Shown in pieces: positions 56,216-64,000 of a DNA stretch of 64,000 nt. A program made the translations under genes and the position numbers. Each line of letters begins with the position of its first letter. The first letter of the stretch is position 1. The stretch covers positions 432,753 to 496,752 of the forward strand of contig NZ_AYZR01000008.1 in NCBI RefSeq assembly GCF_001436555.1. Direction: 5' to 3'. The stretch comes from Lentilactobacillus senioris DSM 24302 = JCM 17472. Lineage in GTDB: Bacteria; Bacillota; Bacilli; Lactobacillales; Lactobacillaceae. The notes beneath the pieces were generated by a model. That model was not told the origin of the DNA. It did not search any database and worked only from the letters and a program-made list of their open reading frames with translations.

Positions 56216-57904
56216 TTATTCTACTGAAATGAGGAATGGATAAACTGGTTGATCACCTTCGTGAACTTCGACTTCCAACTCATCATCTAATTCAAGAATA
56301 CTATCAGCAACTTCTTGAGCCACAGTCTCATCAGTATCAGTTCCCCAGATAACGGTAATAGCTTCGCTGTCTTCATCCAGCATGTCCTTTACCATTTCTG
56401 TAGCAGTTTGGACTAATTCATCGCCAACCACCTTGATGTCGCCATCCACAATACCCATTAATTGACCTTGTTTGATTTCTAAACCATTTAGGCTGGTATC
56501 TCTAATGGCAGTGGTTACTTGACCTGATTTAACAGTATCTAAATTAGCTTCCATCATTTCTTGGTTATCTTCAAGGCTAGCTTCTGGATTATATCCTAAT
56601 AAAGCGGTAATTCCTTGAGAAACTGTTTTACTATGCACAATCTTAGCTGGAATATTAGCAACTTCGGCTGCTTGTTCCGCGGCTAAGAAAATATTCTTAT
56701 TATTTGGTAATACAATTACATTCTTAGCATTCGAAGTATTAATCATATTAACGATATCTTCAGTGCTAGGGTTCATAGTTTGTCCCCCACTTAAGACTTC
56801 ATTAACACCCATACTTTCAAATAACTTAGTTAACCCTGCACCGCTAGCAATAGCGATCACTGCGGTTTCTTTAGGTTGTTGATCAGTAGCTTGGGCACTT
56901 TGTTCTGCATCTTCATCTTGTTCGATAATGGTTTCTTGTTGTAAACGCATATTATCTACTTTAACTTTAGCTAAGTCACCAAATTCTTGGCCCCAAGCAA
57001 TGACTTTTCCAGGATGTTCAGTATGCACATGAACTTTAACAATTTCTTCATCATTAACAACTAATAAAGAATCACCTAAATCAGCTAAGTAATCGTAAAA
57101 AGTTTGGTAATCAAAGTTTTGATCTACCTGCTTGCCTTTACCGATTCTCACCATAATTTCAGTACAGTAACCATAAACAATGTCATCTGGGTCTAATTTG
57201 CTTTGGACACTTTGATGATGAGTAGCATCAATCATTTCAGTCATTTCAGCATCATTAGGTTGATGTGGATCTTCACTTTCAACCTCACGACCGTTTAAAA
57301 TATCATCGAAGGCTTCTAAAACAAAAGTTAAGCCTTGACCACCAGAATCAACTACGCCTACTTGTTTCAAAACTGGAAGCAAATCTGGAGTTTTAGCTAA
57401 TGCTGTCTTAGCATTTTCATAAATTGCGTCCATTACCAAGGTAATATCATCTGTAGTTGCAGCTGTTTCTTTTCCTGCTTGTGCTGCCAACCGTACAACC
57501 GTTAAAATAGTTCCTTCGGTAGGTTTCATAACGGACTTATAAGCTGTTTCTGTAGCAGAAACAAAGGCGTCAGCTAAATCCTGAGCCCCAAGACTTTCTT
57601 TACCGTTAGTAGACTTAGAGAAGCCACGAAAAATTTGAGATAAAATAACCCCAGAATTACCACGAGCCCCCATTAATAAGCCTTTAGCTAAAGCATTAGC
57701 TAAAGCACCAACGTTATTACTTACTTCTTGATTGACGTACTTTTCACCACTAGCTAGTGATAAAGACATGTTAGTTCCTGTATCTCCATCAGGCACCGGA
57801 AACACATTCAATGAATTAATAAATTCCGCATTTTTAGTTAGTTTGCTAGCTGCGGCTTGCACCATCGCAGTAAACTCGGTATTGGAAATTTTGGTCACTT
57901 TCAA
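56216..57904 (-). CDS. fakA: Fatty acid kinase FakA-like protein (DAK2/YloV)
   Basis: ATP-dependent kinase that phosphorylates fatty acids bound to DegV/FakB proteins; one such protein is encoded at 26323-27198. The N-terminal DhaL-like domain has NVFPVPDGDTGTNMSLSL, MGARGNSGVILSQIFRGF and KPTEGTILTVVR. A middle domain and a C-terminal DegV-like region follow. 562 residues is normal. The start is TTG with AAGGAGG nine bases upstream. It follows asp23 by 31 bases, the usual Firmicutes pair. Confidence 0.92.
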   Translation of the reverse strand: MKVTKISNTEFTAMVQAAASKLTKNAEFINSLNVFPVPDGDTGTNMSLSLASGEKYVNQEVSNNVGALANALAKGLLMGARGNSGVILSQIFRGFSKSTNGKESLGAQDLADAFVSATETAYKSVMKPTEGTILTVVRLAAQAGKETAATTDDITLVMDAIYENAKTALAKTPDLLPVLKQVGVVDSGGQGLTFVLEAFDDILNGREVESEDPHQPNDAEMTEMIDATHHQSVQSKLDPDDIVYGYCTEIMVRIGKGKQVDQNFDYQTFYDYLADLGDSLLVVNDEEIVKVHVHTEHPGKVIAWGQEFGDLAKVKVDNMRLQQETIIEQDEDAEQSAQATDQQPKETAVIAIASGAGLTKLFESMGVNEVLSGGQTMNPSTEDIVNMINTSNAKNVIVLPNNKNIFLAAEQAAEVANIPAKIVHSKTVSQGITALLGYNPEASLEDNQEMMEANLDTVKSGQVTTAIRDTSLNGLEIKQGQLMGIVDGDIKVVGDELVQTATEMVKDMLDEDSEAITVIWGTDTDETVAQEVADSILELDDELEVEVHEGDQPVYPFLISVE

Positions 57905-57935
57905 AAACTTAATCCTCCTTGGTCAATATTAAATA

Positions 57936-58298
57936 TTAGTCTGCGAGTACTTGAACTCCTTGAACAATCACATTGACCGAATTTGCAGTAACCCCAAGCA
58001 TACTTTCGAGGTTGTACTTAACTTTTGATTGAACGTTTTTTGAGACTTCAGAAATTTTAGTTCCGTAACTAACGATAATATAAACATCAATAGAAATGCC
58101 ATTATCATTTTGGGTAACTACTACCCCACGTGAATAATTTTCACGCTTTAAAATATCATTAACGTTATCACGTAATTGGTTTCTACTTGCCATTCCAACA
58201 ACGCCATAATTATCAGTAGCAGCTCCGCCGACTACTGTAGAAATAACGTCGTTATCAATATCAACCGTTCCAAATTGGGTTTTGATTTTTACGGCCAT
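57936..58298 (-). CDS. Asp23/YloU family envelope stress response protein
   Basis: A 120-residue Asp23/DUF322 protein, normally paired with the fakA-like gene. The family segment VVGMASRNQLRDNVNDIL, IDVYIIVSYGTKISEVSKNVQ and the C-terminal VNVIVQGVQV are present. It may act in envelope homeostasis or in fatty-acid kinase control; the precise function is not known. The ATG at 58298 has AAGGAGG nine bases upstream; the longer frame reads across it. Divergent from rpmB. Confidence 0.92.
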   Translation of the reverse strand: MAVKIKTQFGTVDIDNDVISTVVGGAATDNYGVVGMASRNQLRDNVNDILKRENYSRGVVVTQNDNGISIDVYIIVSYGTKISEVSKNVQSKVKYNLESMLGVTANSVNVIVQGVQVLAD

Positions 58299-58373
58299 AG
58301 GACACAGCCTCCTTGAAATTAACAATTTTATAAATTACATCAATTTATAATACCACAAGTAATGTTAAAACTA

Positions 58374-58402
58374 AACTTAATGCCAATTCTGAATGCTGTC
58401 AA
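58374..58402 (-). promoter_or_regulatory. Candidate promoter of asp23-fakA
   Basis: On the minus strand TTGACA (58402-58397), a 17-base spacer and the weak -10 TAAGTT (58379-58374). Confidence 0.45.
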
Positions 58403-58416
58403 GTATAATTACTTGA
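58399..58416. repeat. Perfect 18-bp dyad in the asp23/rpmB intergenic region
   Basis: TCAAGTA-TAAT-TACTTGA is a perfect palindrome (7-bp arms, 4-base centre) overlapping the asp23 -35 box. It is a candidate operator for an unknown regulator. Confidence 0.55.
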
Positions 58417-58426
58417 AAGAAAACTA

Positions 58427-58455
58427 TTGCAATGGCGCCTAACATATGATAAATT
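58427..58455 (+). promoter_or_regulatory. Candidate promoter of rpmB
   Basis: TTGCAA (58427-58432), a 17-base spacer and TAAATT (58450-58455), about 60 bases before rpmB. Confidence 0.45.
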
Positions 58456-58517
58456 AATCAAGTGGAATAAAGCAACGCTTTAAATATATACCGATAAAGA
58501 AAGGGGATTTGTTACCC

Positions 58518-58703
58518 ATGGCTAAAGATTTTATCAATGGCAAACGGACTCATTTTGGTAACAAACGTTCACACGCCTTGAACTCAAGTCGTCGTAGCTG
58601 GAAGCCAAACTTGCAAAAAGTACGCATCCTTGTGGACGGTAAGCCTAAAAAAGTTTGGGTTTCTGCTCGAACTCTTAAATCTGGAAAAGTTACCCGGGTT
58701 TAG
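58518..58703 (+). CDS. rpmB: Large ribosomal subunit protein L28
   Basis: Ribosomal protein L28, 61 residues and very basic. The segments [20 protein letters not shown] and [15 protein letters not shown] are canonical. It lacks the N-terminal CxxC-type cysteines of zinc-binding L28, so it is the zinc-independent form. The ATG at 58518 follows AAAGGGG; a TTG three codons earlier is too close to it. Two terminators follow. Divergent from asp23, the usual Firmicutes arrangement. Confidence 0.96.
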   Translation: MAKDFINGKRTHFGNKRSHALNSSRRSWKPNLQKVRILVDGKPKKVWVSARTLKSGKVTRV

Positions 58704-58713
58704 TTAAACTTTT

Positions 58714-58740
58714 AGATCAACACTCTTGTTGGTCTTTTTT
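58714..58740 (+). terminator. Terminator of rpmB
   Basis: 8-bp stem AGATCAAC/GTTGGTCT with one G-T pair, 6-base loop and six T. Confidence 0.8.
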
Positions 58741-58752
58741 ATTTACAAAATT

Positions 58753-58790
58753 AAAATCCCGTACAGCGTTTTAACGTTGTACGGGATTTT
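58753..58790. terminator. Bidirectional terminator between rpmB and thiN
   Basis: Perfect 13-bp stem (58753-58765 with 58778-58790), 12-base loop that can pair further, A and T runs. It mainly serves thiN. Confidence 0.9.
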
Positions 58791-59447
58791 TTATTGCCAA
58801 TCTTTACTTTGAATTACACAAACTACACCACTATCAAAACTAAAATGACCAACCTCACCTACAAATTCATTACTAGCAAATGAAATCGGACGGTTAGCCG
58901 TGAAATTAGTTAACCGGTACTTTTCATCATTTAAAGTTAAATTAGTGACCGGAGTTAATGGAACAAAAGCCAAATACTTCTTGTCTACTTCCTTAGTAAT
59001 TTGGTAATTTCCAGGCAAATAAAAGCTAATCGTATTTTGCCGATCAATCATTCTAATCTTTGGAGCATTTTTACGAAACCTAGGTTCTAAAACTAACCAT
59101 AAATTAGCTAAAAAATGATCAATTCGCCCACCAGTGGCTCCATAAATATCGATTTGATCCGCATGAAATTCGTTTAAAGCAACTAATAACCCTAATTGTG
59201 TATCGGTATCGTCTTTTTCAGGAATCGATTGCCGAATATCAGTAACGTGTTCCTTGACGATTGCTAGTTCATCGTCAGACATGGAATCAAAATCACCAAT
59301 CGCTACCAACGGGTCAATTCCTAATTTTATTAAGCGGAGATTGCCTCGATCTATTCCGATCCAGTCACCTTGAATTCTATTATCCAAGAGACTCTGCGGC
59401 CATAATTCTTGCGGTCCACCGACTAATAAATTTAGTTTAATTGTCAT
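58791..59447 (-). CDS. thiN: Thiamine pyrophosphokinase
   Basis: Converts thiamine to thiamine diphosphate with ATP. The N-terminal LLVGGPQELWP, the segment IGIDRGNLRLIKLGIDP, AIGDFDSMS, EKDDTDTQLGL and YGATGGRIDHFLANL are the family blocks. 218 residues is normal. The ATG at 59447 follows the rpe stop by one base; the longer frame overlapping rpe is rejected. Third gene of rsgA-rpe-thiN, the usual order. Confidence 0.94.
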   Translation of the reverse strand: MTIKLNLLVGGPQELWPQSLLDNRIQGDWIGIDRGNLRLIKLGIDPLVAIGDFDSMSDDELAIVKEHVTDIRQSIPEKDDTDTQLGLLVALNEFHADQIDIYGATGGRIDHFLANLWLVLEPRFRKNAPKIRMIDRQNTISFYLPGNYQITKEVDKKYLAFVPLTPVTNLTLNDEKYRLTNFTANRPISFASNEFVGEVGHFSFDSGVVCVIQSKDWQ

Positions 59448-59448
59448 T

Positions 59449-60102
59449 TTACTTAGTAGCTTCCTTAATTGCGTTAACCTTGCTTGCTGGATCAGCATCA
59501 TCAAATACATATGATCCGGCTACGGCTACGGTTGCCCCTGCTTGGTATGCGGCTACCACGGTTTCGTTATTAACTCCACCATCGATTTCAATATCAAAGT
59601 CAAGACCCTGATCCTTCTTGATTTGATCTAGTTCTGCAATTTTTTTAATAGTTTCTGGCAAGAACTTTTGACCACCAAAACCAGGGTTAACCGTCATGAC
59701 TAATACTTGATCTACCATGTAAAGAACTGGTTTGATCATTTCTACGGGAGTACCTGGGTTAATTACTACTTCAGCCTTAGCCCCAGCATTCTTAATCATT
59801 TGCAATGCCCGGTGAATATGTGGAGTAGCTTCAACATGAACCCCAACTAAGTCAGCCCCAGCGTTAACAAAATCTTCAACGTAACGTTCTGGATTTTGAA
59901 CCATCAAATGAACATCCAAGATCATATTAGTAATTGGGCGAATGGCTTTTACCCAACCAGCACCATAAGAAATAGCAGGTACGAATTGGCCGTCCATAAC
60001 ATCAATATGCAAGTATTCAGCCCCAGCGTTATCAACTACTTCAATATCCTTTTGTAAATTAACATAATCTGCACTTAAAATTGATGGTGCTACTTTAATC
60101 AT
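59449..60102 (-). CDS. rpe: Ribulose-phosphate 3-epimerase
   Basis: TIM-barrel enzyme that interconverts ribulose 5-phosphate and xylulose 5-phosphate in the pentose phosphate or phosphoketolase pathway. The motifs VAPSILSADYVNL, EYLHIDVMDGQFVP, MILDVHLMVQNP, VMTVNPGFGGQKF and FDIEIDGGVN hold the metal and catalytic residues. The ATG at 60102 has GAGGAA and gives the family start; the longer frame overlaps rsgA. 217 residues is normal. Confidence 0.96.
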   Translation of the reverse strand: MIKVAPSILSADYVNLQKDIEVVDNAGAEYLHIDVMDGQFVPAISYGAGWVKAIRPITNMILDVHLMVQNPERYVEDFVNAGADLVGVHVEATPHIHRALQMIKNAGAKAEVVINPGTPVEMIKPVLYMVDQVLVMTVNPGFGGQKFLPETIKKIAELDQIKKDQGLDFDIEIDGGVNNETVVAAYQAGATVAVAGSYVFDDADPASKVNAIKEATK

Positions 60103-60112
60103 AATTAGTTCC

Positions 60113-61006
60113 TCACTTTTTATTATAAATTGGTTTGCGATTTTTAATATCCATGTACAGTTGAAGATAGTTTTCATAACGACTGTGCATTATGAGTTCT
60201 TCTTCCACTTCTTTTTTTACTTCACAGTCAGGTTCATTAACATGAACACAGCCTCTAAAACGACAAAATTTAGAAGCCCGTTTAAATTCAGGAAAATACT
60301 GAGCTAATTCATTAGCCTGGAGTTCAAACGGATCATAAGATGAAAATCCAGGAGTATCCGCAATTAATCCATTACCGATTTTTAGTAAACTAACCTTTCT
60401 GGTGGTATGCTTACCTCGGTTTAAAGCCTGTGAAATTTCACCAGTGGCTAATTTTAATTCCGGAGCAATATGGTTTAACAGAGTTGATTTACCAGCTCCA
60501 GTTTGCCCCATAATTACCGTTTCATTGCCGTCTAATATTTGTTGCACTTCTGTTAAGGAAACTTCATCAAACGAAGTTTCTGGCAAAATCACTTGATATC
60601 CGATTCTTCGGTAACCTTCTGCTAACTGTTGAAAGTATCTTAACTCGCCTGCCGATAGTAAGTCAGTCTTCGTAAAGTAAATCACCGGCTTAATCTTACT
60701 AATCTCTAAAGCAATTAACTGCCGATCTAATAAGTTACTCGAAAAACTCGGTTGAACTACAGCAGTTGCTACGATAGCTTGATCAATGTTAGCTATTGGT
60801 GGTCTGGTTAATTCATTTTTACGCGGTAGAACTTTTAAGATATAGCCCTGATCATTATCATCTAATTGAAATTCCACTTCGTCGCCAACTAGGGGCGTTA
60901 CTTTTTTATTTCTAAAATTGCCTCGCGCTCTAGTACGATAAAGTTCACCATCAGAAATGACATCATAAAATCCACTCAATGATTGTTGAATCTTTCCCTG
61001 TTTCAA
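60113..61006 (-). CDS. rsgA: Ribosome small subunit-dependent GTPase RsgA
   Basis: Circularly permuted GTPase that checks late 30S assembly. An N-terminal OB fold (about residues 1-65, with RGNFRNKKVTPLVGD) precedes the GTPase with order G4 (FTKTDL), G1 (GQTGAGKSTLLNHI) and G3 (DTPGFSSYD). The C-terminal zinc knuckle is CRFRGCVHVNEPDC. The start is TTG with a perfect GGGAGGTGA five bases upstream and gives a normal 297-residue protein. An upstream ATG at 61039 lies inside a terminator hairpin. Confidence 0.95.
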   Translation of the reverse strand: MKQGKIQQSLSGFYDVISDGELYRTRARGNFRNKKVTPLVGDEVEFQLDDNDQGYILKVLPRKNELTRPPIANIDQAIVATAVVQPSFSSNLLDRQLIALEISKIKPVIYFTKTDLLSAGELRYFQQLAEGYRRIGYQVILPETSFDEVSLTEVQQILDGNETVIMGQTGAGKSTLLNHIAPELKLATGEISQALNRGKHTTRKVSLLKIGNGLIADTPGFSSYDPFELQANELAQYFPEFKRASKFCRFRGCVHVNEPDCEVKKEVEEELIMHSRYENYLQLYMDIKNRKPIYNKK

Positions 61007-61019
61007 TAATTCACCTCCC

Positions 61020-61057
61020 AAAAAATGCTTCTTCACCATTATAAGCGAAAAAGCATT
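61020..61057 (-). terminator. Terminator-like hairpin between prkC and rsgA
   Basis: On the minus strand an 11-bp stem (61057-61047 with 61034-61024, one G-T pair), 12-base loop and a T run that runs directly into the rsgA Shine-Dalgarno. Confidence 0.7.
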
Positions 61058-61079
61058 TCTTTAGGTAATAAATCTTCAA

Positions 61080-63221
61080 TTAATTGGAATCCGCAGTGAC
61101 ATTGTTTTCACGTAAAATAACTTTGCCATTTCTAATCACCTTATACTTACCTACTTCATTATCACCTAACTTAAACGGTAAGATAACATTAGTATCCTTA
61201 GTGATCACCATCTGCTTATAAACGCTAGCAAACGTATGATCATGATCCTTTAAGTAAATTAAGACGATATTTTCCGTAGGCTTGGTAGGGCTGCTATCCG
61301 CATCAGCAGTAGAATCTTCATCCGAACTAGAACTACTAATTTCTGAGCTACTATTCGCCTCTGAACTTACACTATCCGACGACACAGCTAGGCTAGGATT
61401 AGCTTTTCTTTGACTATAAGCTGTATTAGTCGTTTTATTTTGTCCGGTGGTAGTGGCGTCCTCAAATGGTATTTTTATCCGGACATTAAAGCTAGTAATA
61501 GCCTTTTGGGTCTTTTGTTTCCCACGAGACAAATACACCACTACACTGCTGCCTTGTTGAATAGTCTGTCCAGCTCCCGGACTTTGTTTTACAACCTTAC
61601 CCTTATCTTGAATGTTAGAGTAAACATAATCAAATACCGGATTAATGCCCTGTTCGTTCATATAACTAATTACCTGTTCCTTAGACATACCAGTTAGATT
61701 CTCTAAGGTGATTTGTTTAACTCCTGTGGAAACTATAAACGTTATCACCTTGTTTTTAGGAACTGCCTTCTGGCCGGGCTTAAAATCCTGTTGCAAAATT
61801 TTACCGGCCTTAAAGGTGGAAGAAGATGCATTTCTTCGTTTCACCGTAAACCCCAAAATACTCAACTTATTAGCAATCACTTTATAGTCTTGACCTACAT
61901 AATTTTCTAACTTAATAAGTTTGGGTCCTGAGCTTACGGTTAAATTAACCTTGGTTTTTTTCCTTACCGACCGTCCGGCTTGCGGATTAGTTTTAACCAC
62001 GTTATTTTTTTCAACTTCGTCATTGGCTTCATAGGTAATCTTACCAACCGCCAAATCATTTTGAGCTAATCGCTTAATGGCAGTCTGGCGAGTTAAATTA
62101 GTAAGATTGGGTACGCTAGCTTTACTACCAATACGAGCTAACAGTACCATAGTCAATCCTGACAAGACTAGTATAACTACCAAAATAGTTAATGCTACTT
62201 TTCGTTTATATTTTCCCGGTTTCTTTTTAGGACTGACATTACGATTTTCTGTATCTTTGACATCGTCTTTAGCTGATTCGTCATTGGCTTTAGCTGCCGC
62301 TTCTACTAATTCTGGACGTAAGGGAGCAAATGGCATCACCCTGGTCTGTTCTGCATCATCATCTAACTCAGAAGTAAATTTGGCTTCATTAGCTCGTGAT
62401 TGATCTAATGAAGTTCTTAGGTCATCAGCCATTTGTGCCACAGTATCATAACGGTTACGTGGATCTTTGGTGGTAGCCTTCAAGACAACATTCTCTAACG
62501 CCTGGGGAATTCGTGGATCAAAATCTCGAACCGATGGAATTGGAGTTTGAGAGTGTTTAATGGCAATTGAAACGGCTGTTTCTCCGTTAAACGGTACTTT
62601 GCCAGTTAACATTTCATATAAAATGATGCCCAAAGAATAAATATCAGATTGTTGGTTTGCTACCTGGCCTTTAATCTGCTCTGGAGAAAGATAATGAATA
62701 GAACCAACGATTGATCTAGTTTGGGTCATCGTGTTTTCTGATTCTGCTTTAGAAATACCAAAATCAGTAATTTTAGCATAGCCATTTTTATCGATTAATA
62801 CGTTTTTGGGTTTTAAATCCCGATGAATAATATTATGGCGATGAGCTTCGTGAACAGCAGATAAAATCTGTTCCAAAATATCAATAACTTGAGCATAAGG
62901 AATCGGAAAATGATTTTTAATGTAGTATTTTAGATCTTCACCATCAATATACTCCATGGCTATATACTGCATCCCATCCATCTCATCCACATCATAAATA
63001 CCTACAATGTGTGGATTATCCAAAGCAGTGGCAGCCATCGCCTCATGTCGAAATCTTTCCTGAGCTTTCTTATCATCCCTAAAATCTAAACGTAATACCT
63101 TAACCGCAACTAGTCGATCCAAGATTAAATCTTTGGCCAAATAAACATCAGCCATTCCGCCTTCTCCTAGACGCTTAATAATTTGGTAACGGCCATTTAA
63201 GACAAAACCCTTACGCATCAT
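61080..63221 (-). CDS. prkC: PASTA-domain serine/threonine protein kinase
   Basis: Membrane kinase that senses peptidoglycan or lipid II and phosphorylates division proteins such as the GpsB network. The cytoplasmic kinase domain (about residues 12-270) has the glycine loop GEGGMADVYLA, the lysine in VAVKVL, HRDLKPKNVLID and ITDFGISK. A transmembrane helix follows at about 341-363. Three PASTA repeats (about 370-575) precede a Ser/Asp-rich linker and a C-terminal beta domain of about 60 residues. 713 residues. It overlaps the prpC stop by 11 bases. Confidence 0.95.
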   Translation of the reverse strand: MMRKGFVLNGRYQIIKRLGEGGMADVYLAKDLILDRLVAVKVLRLDFRDDKKAQERFRHEAMAATALDNPHIVGIYDVDEMDGMQYIAMEYIDGEDLKYYIKNHFPIPYAQVIDILEQILSAVHEAHRHNIIHRDLKPKNVLIDKNGYAKITDFGISKAESENTMTQTRSIVGSIHYLSPEQIKGQVANQQSDIYSLGIILYEMLTGKVPFNGETAVSIAIKHSQTPIPSVRDFDPRIPQALENVVLKATTKDPRNRYDTVAQMADDLRTSLDQSRANEAKFTSELDDDAEQTRVMPFAPLRPELVEAAAKANDESAKDDVKDTENRNVSPKKKPGKYKRKVALTILVVILVLSGLTMVLLARIGSKASVPNLTNLTRQTAIKRLAQNDLAVGKITYEANDEVEKNNVVKTNPQAGRSVRKKTKVNLTVSSGPKLIKLENYVGQDYKVIANKLSILGFTVKRRNASSSTFKAGKILQQDFKPGQKAVPKNKVITFIVSTGVKQITLENLTGMSKEQVISYMNEQGINPVFDYVYSNIQDKGKVVKQSPGAGQTIQQGSSVVVYLSRGKQKTQKAITSFNVRIKIPFEDATTTGQNKTTNTAYSQRKANPSLAVSSDSVSSEANSSSEISSSSSDEDSTADADSSPTKPTENIVLIYLKDHDHTFASVYKQMVITKDTNVILPFKLGDNEVGKYKVIRNGKVILRENNVTADSN

Positions 63222-63960
63222 TAATCACCCCGGTATCGTCTAGAATTAAAAGAACTGTAATATTATCGGCTCCTCCGTTCTGATTAGCCGCTTTGATTAG
63301 GCGATCGCACTTTTCACTTAAAGTGACACTACTATTTAATATGGTTTTAATCTTATCGGTAGAAACCATATTAGTTAAACCATCAGTACAAAGCAACAAT
63401 TGGTCTCCCACAACTACTTGAAATTCATGGTAATCGGCTTTGGCCTCAGCGTTGATTCCTAAGCTCTTGGTAATAATGTTCTTATAGGGGTTATGCTCTG
63501 CTTCAGCTGGAGTTAAGTCACCATTTTTAACTAGCTCATTAACGTATGAATGATCCTCAGTTAGTTGTAACAATTCATCTGCGTGTAATACATAACCGCG
63601 ACTATCGCCAATATTAGCAATCACTACTTGTTCGCCAGAAATTAAGGCAGCCACCAAGGTGGTTCCCATTCCTTCTAAATTAGGATCCTCAGCAGCATAG
63701 TCTAAAATTTGTTGATTAGCAATTACTAACTCTGAACTTAGCCATTCTTTGGCCTCGGATAGGTTCGCTACGGTACTCGTTTTAAACTGAGTACCTAAAT
63801 AGGTCACTGTCATCTTAGAAGCTACCTCACCGGCTCGGTTACCGCCAATACCATCCGCTATAATTGCCAAACTAATATCCTGAGAGTTTTTAAACGCTCC
63901 GACCGCGTCTTCATTTTTCTCTCGGACCATCCCTTTGGAAGATTGATACGCAATTTGCAT
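63211..63960 (-). CDS. prpC: PP2C-type serine/threonine phosphatase
   Basis: Manganese/magnesium-dependent phosphatase that reverses PrkC phosphorylation. PP2C motifs are VREKNEDAVGAF, AIIADGIGGNRAGE, GMGTTLVAAL, VIANIGDSRGYVL, LTEDHSYV and LLLCTDGLTNMV, with the metal-binding aspartates intact, and NGGADNITVLLI at the end. 249 residues is normal. It overlaps prkC, so phosphatase and kinase are coupled. Confidence 0.95.
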   Translation of the reverse strand: MQIAYQSSKGMVREKNEDAVGAFKNSQDISLAIIADGIGGNRAGEVASKMTVTYLGTQFKTSTVANLSEAKEWLSSELVIANQQILDYAAEDPNLEGMGTTLVAALISGEQVVIANIGDSRGYVLHADELLQLTEDHSYVNELVKNGDLTPAEAEHNPYKNIITKSLGINAEAKADYHEFQVVVGDQLLLCTDGLTNMVSTDKIKTILNSSVTLSEKCDRLIKAANQNGGADNITVLLILDDTGVINDA

Positions 63961-63967
63961 ACTAGTT

Positions 63968-64000
63968 TCACTCCATCACTGTTTGATTAACGTACAAACG
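63968..64000 (-). CDS. 3' end of an upstream gene, possibly rlmN
   Basis: The last ten codons of a frame on the minus strand (reading RLYVNQTVME) end at a TGA seven bases before the prpC start. In Firmicutes rlmN usually precedes prpC-prkC. The fragment is too short to prove identity; the assignment rests on position. Confidence 0.35.
   Translation of the reverse strand, partial: RLYVNQTVME

Overview
The window is a chromosomal segment of an AT-rich, low-GC Gram-positive bacterium, most likely a lactic acid bacterium of the Lactobacillaceae. The evidence is a mevalonate-type isoprenoid operon, a type B RNase P RNA, EbsA, the DinG/YpmB/DnaD and RecU/PBP1A/YpsA/GpsB neighbourhoods, a manganese-dependent pyrophosphatase, a folate ECF transporter under a THF riboswitch, and the rnc-smc-ftsY-ylxM-ffh and rpsP-khpA-rimM-trmD-rplS clusters. 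Gene density is high. No tRNA, rRNA, insertion sequence, prophage or CRISPR array was seen.

Layout: 1-310, the 5' end of a HAD phosphatase gene and a divergent promoter. 311-5812, rsmF, then the convergent lower mevalonate operon (mvaK1-mvaD-mvaK2-fni). 5988-10150, dinG, ypmB-like and dnaD, lacking the asnS and nth genes often found there. 10153-15854, pbp1A and recU facing ypsA, gpsB, rnpB and an rRNA methyltransferase. 15885-19751, an RNase H-like gene, ebsA, fhs, lspA and rluD. 19753-23988, a shrunken pyrimidine locus: pyrR followed by carA- and carB-like genes. 24036-31436, rqcH, marR, degV, THF riboswitch-folT, an orphan membrane protein and a gluconate-type permease. 31493-38714, ppaC, a LysR regulator, parC/parE and plsY. 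38748-46866, a galM-like gene, hslU/hslV/xerC, the ribosomal protein and tRNA modification cluster, and ffh-ylxM. 46927-64000, ftsY-smc-rnc, acpP-plsX-recG-fakA-asp23, rpmB, thiN-rpe-rsgA and prkC-prpC.

The most unusual observation is the pyrR-carA-carB block. Both carbamoyl-phosphate synthase subunits are full-length open frames, yet they have lost the residues the enzyme needs. The small subunit has Gly, Leu and Asp where the glutaminase Cys-His-Glu triad should be. The large subunit has lost the glycine-rich loop and metal ligands of its first ATP-grasp unit, most of its second ATP-grasp unit, and the C-terminal allosteric domain. The block sits where a full pyr operon normally lies, between lspA-rluD and rqcH. 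I read it as a retained pseudoenzyme pair of unknown function beside an apparently intact PyrR.

Other regulatory signals of note are a covarying THF riboswitch before folT, a perfect inverted repeat over the marR promoter, a CcpA-type cre over the permease promoter, and a perfect dyad in the asp23/rpmB intergenic region. Several real starts are TTG or GTG (mvaK2, ypsA, rluD, parC, smc, fakA, rsgA, mvaK1), chosen from Shine-Dalgarno position and family N-termini.
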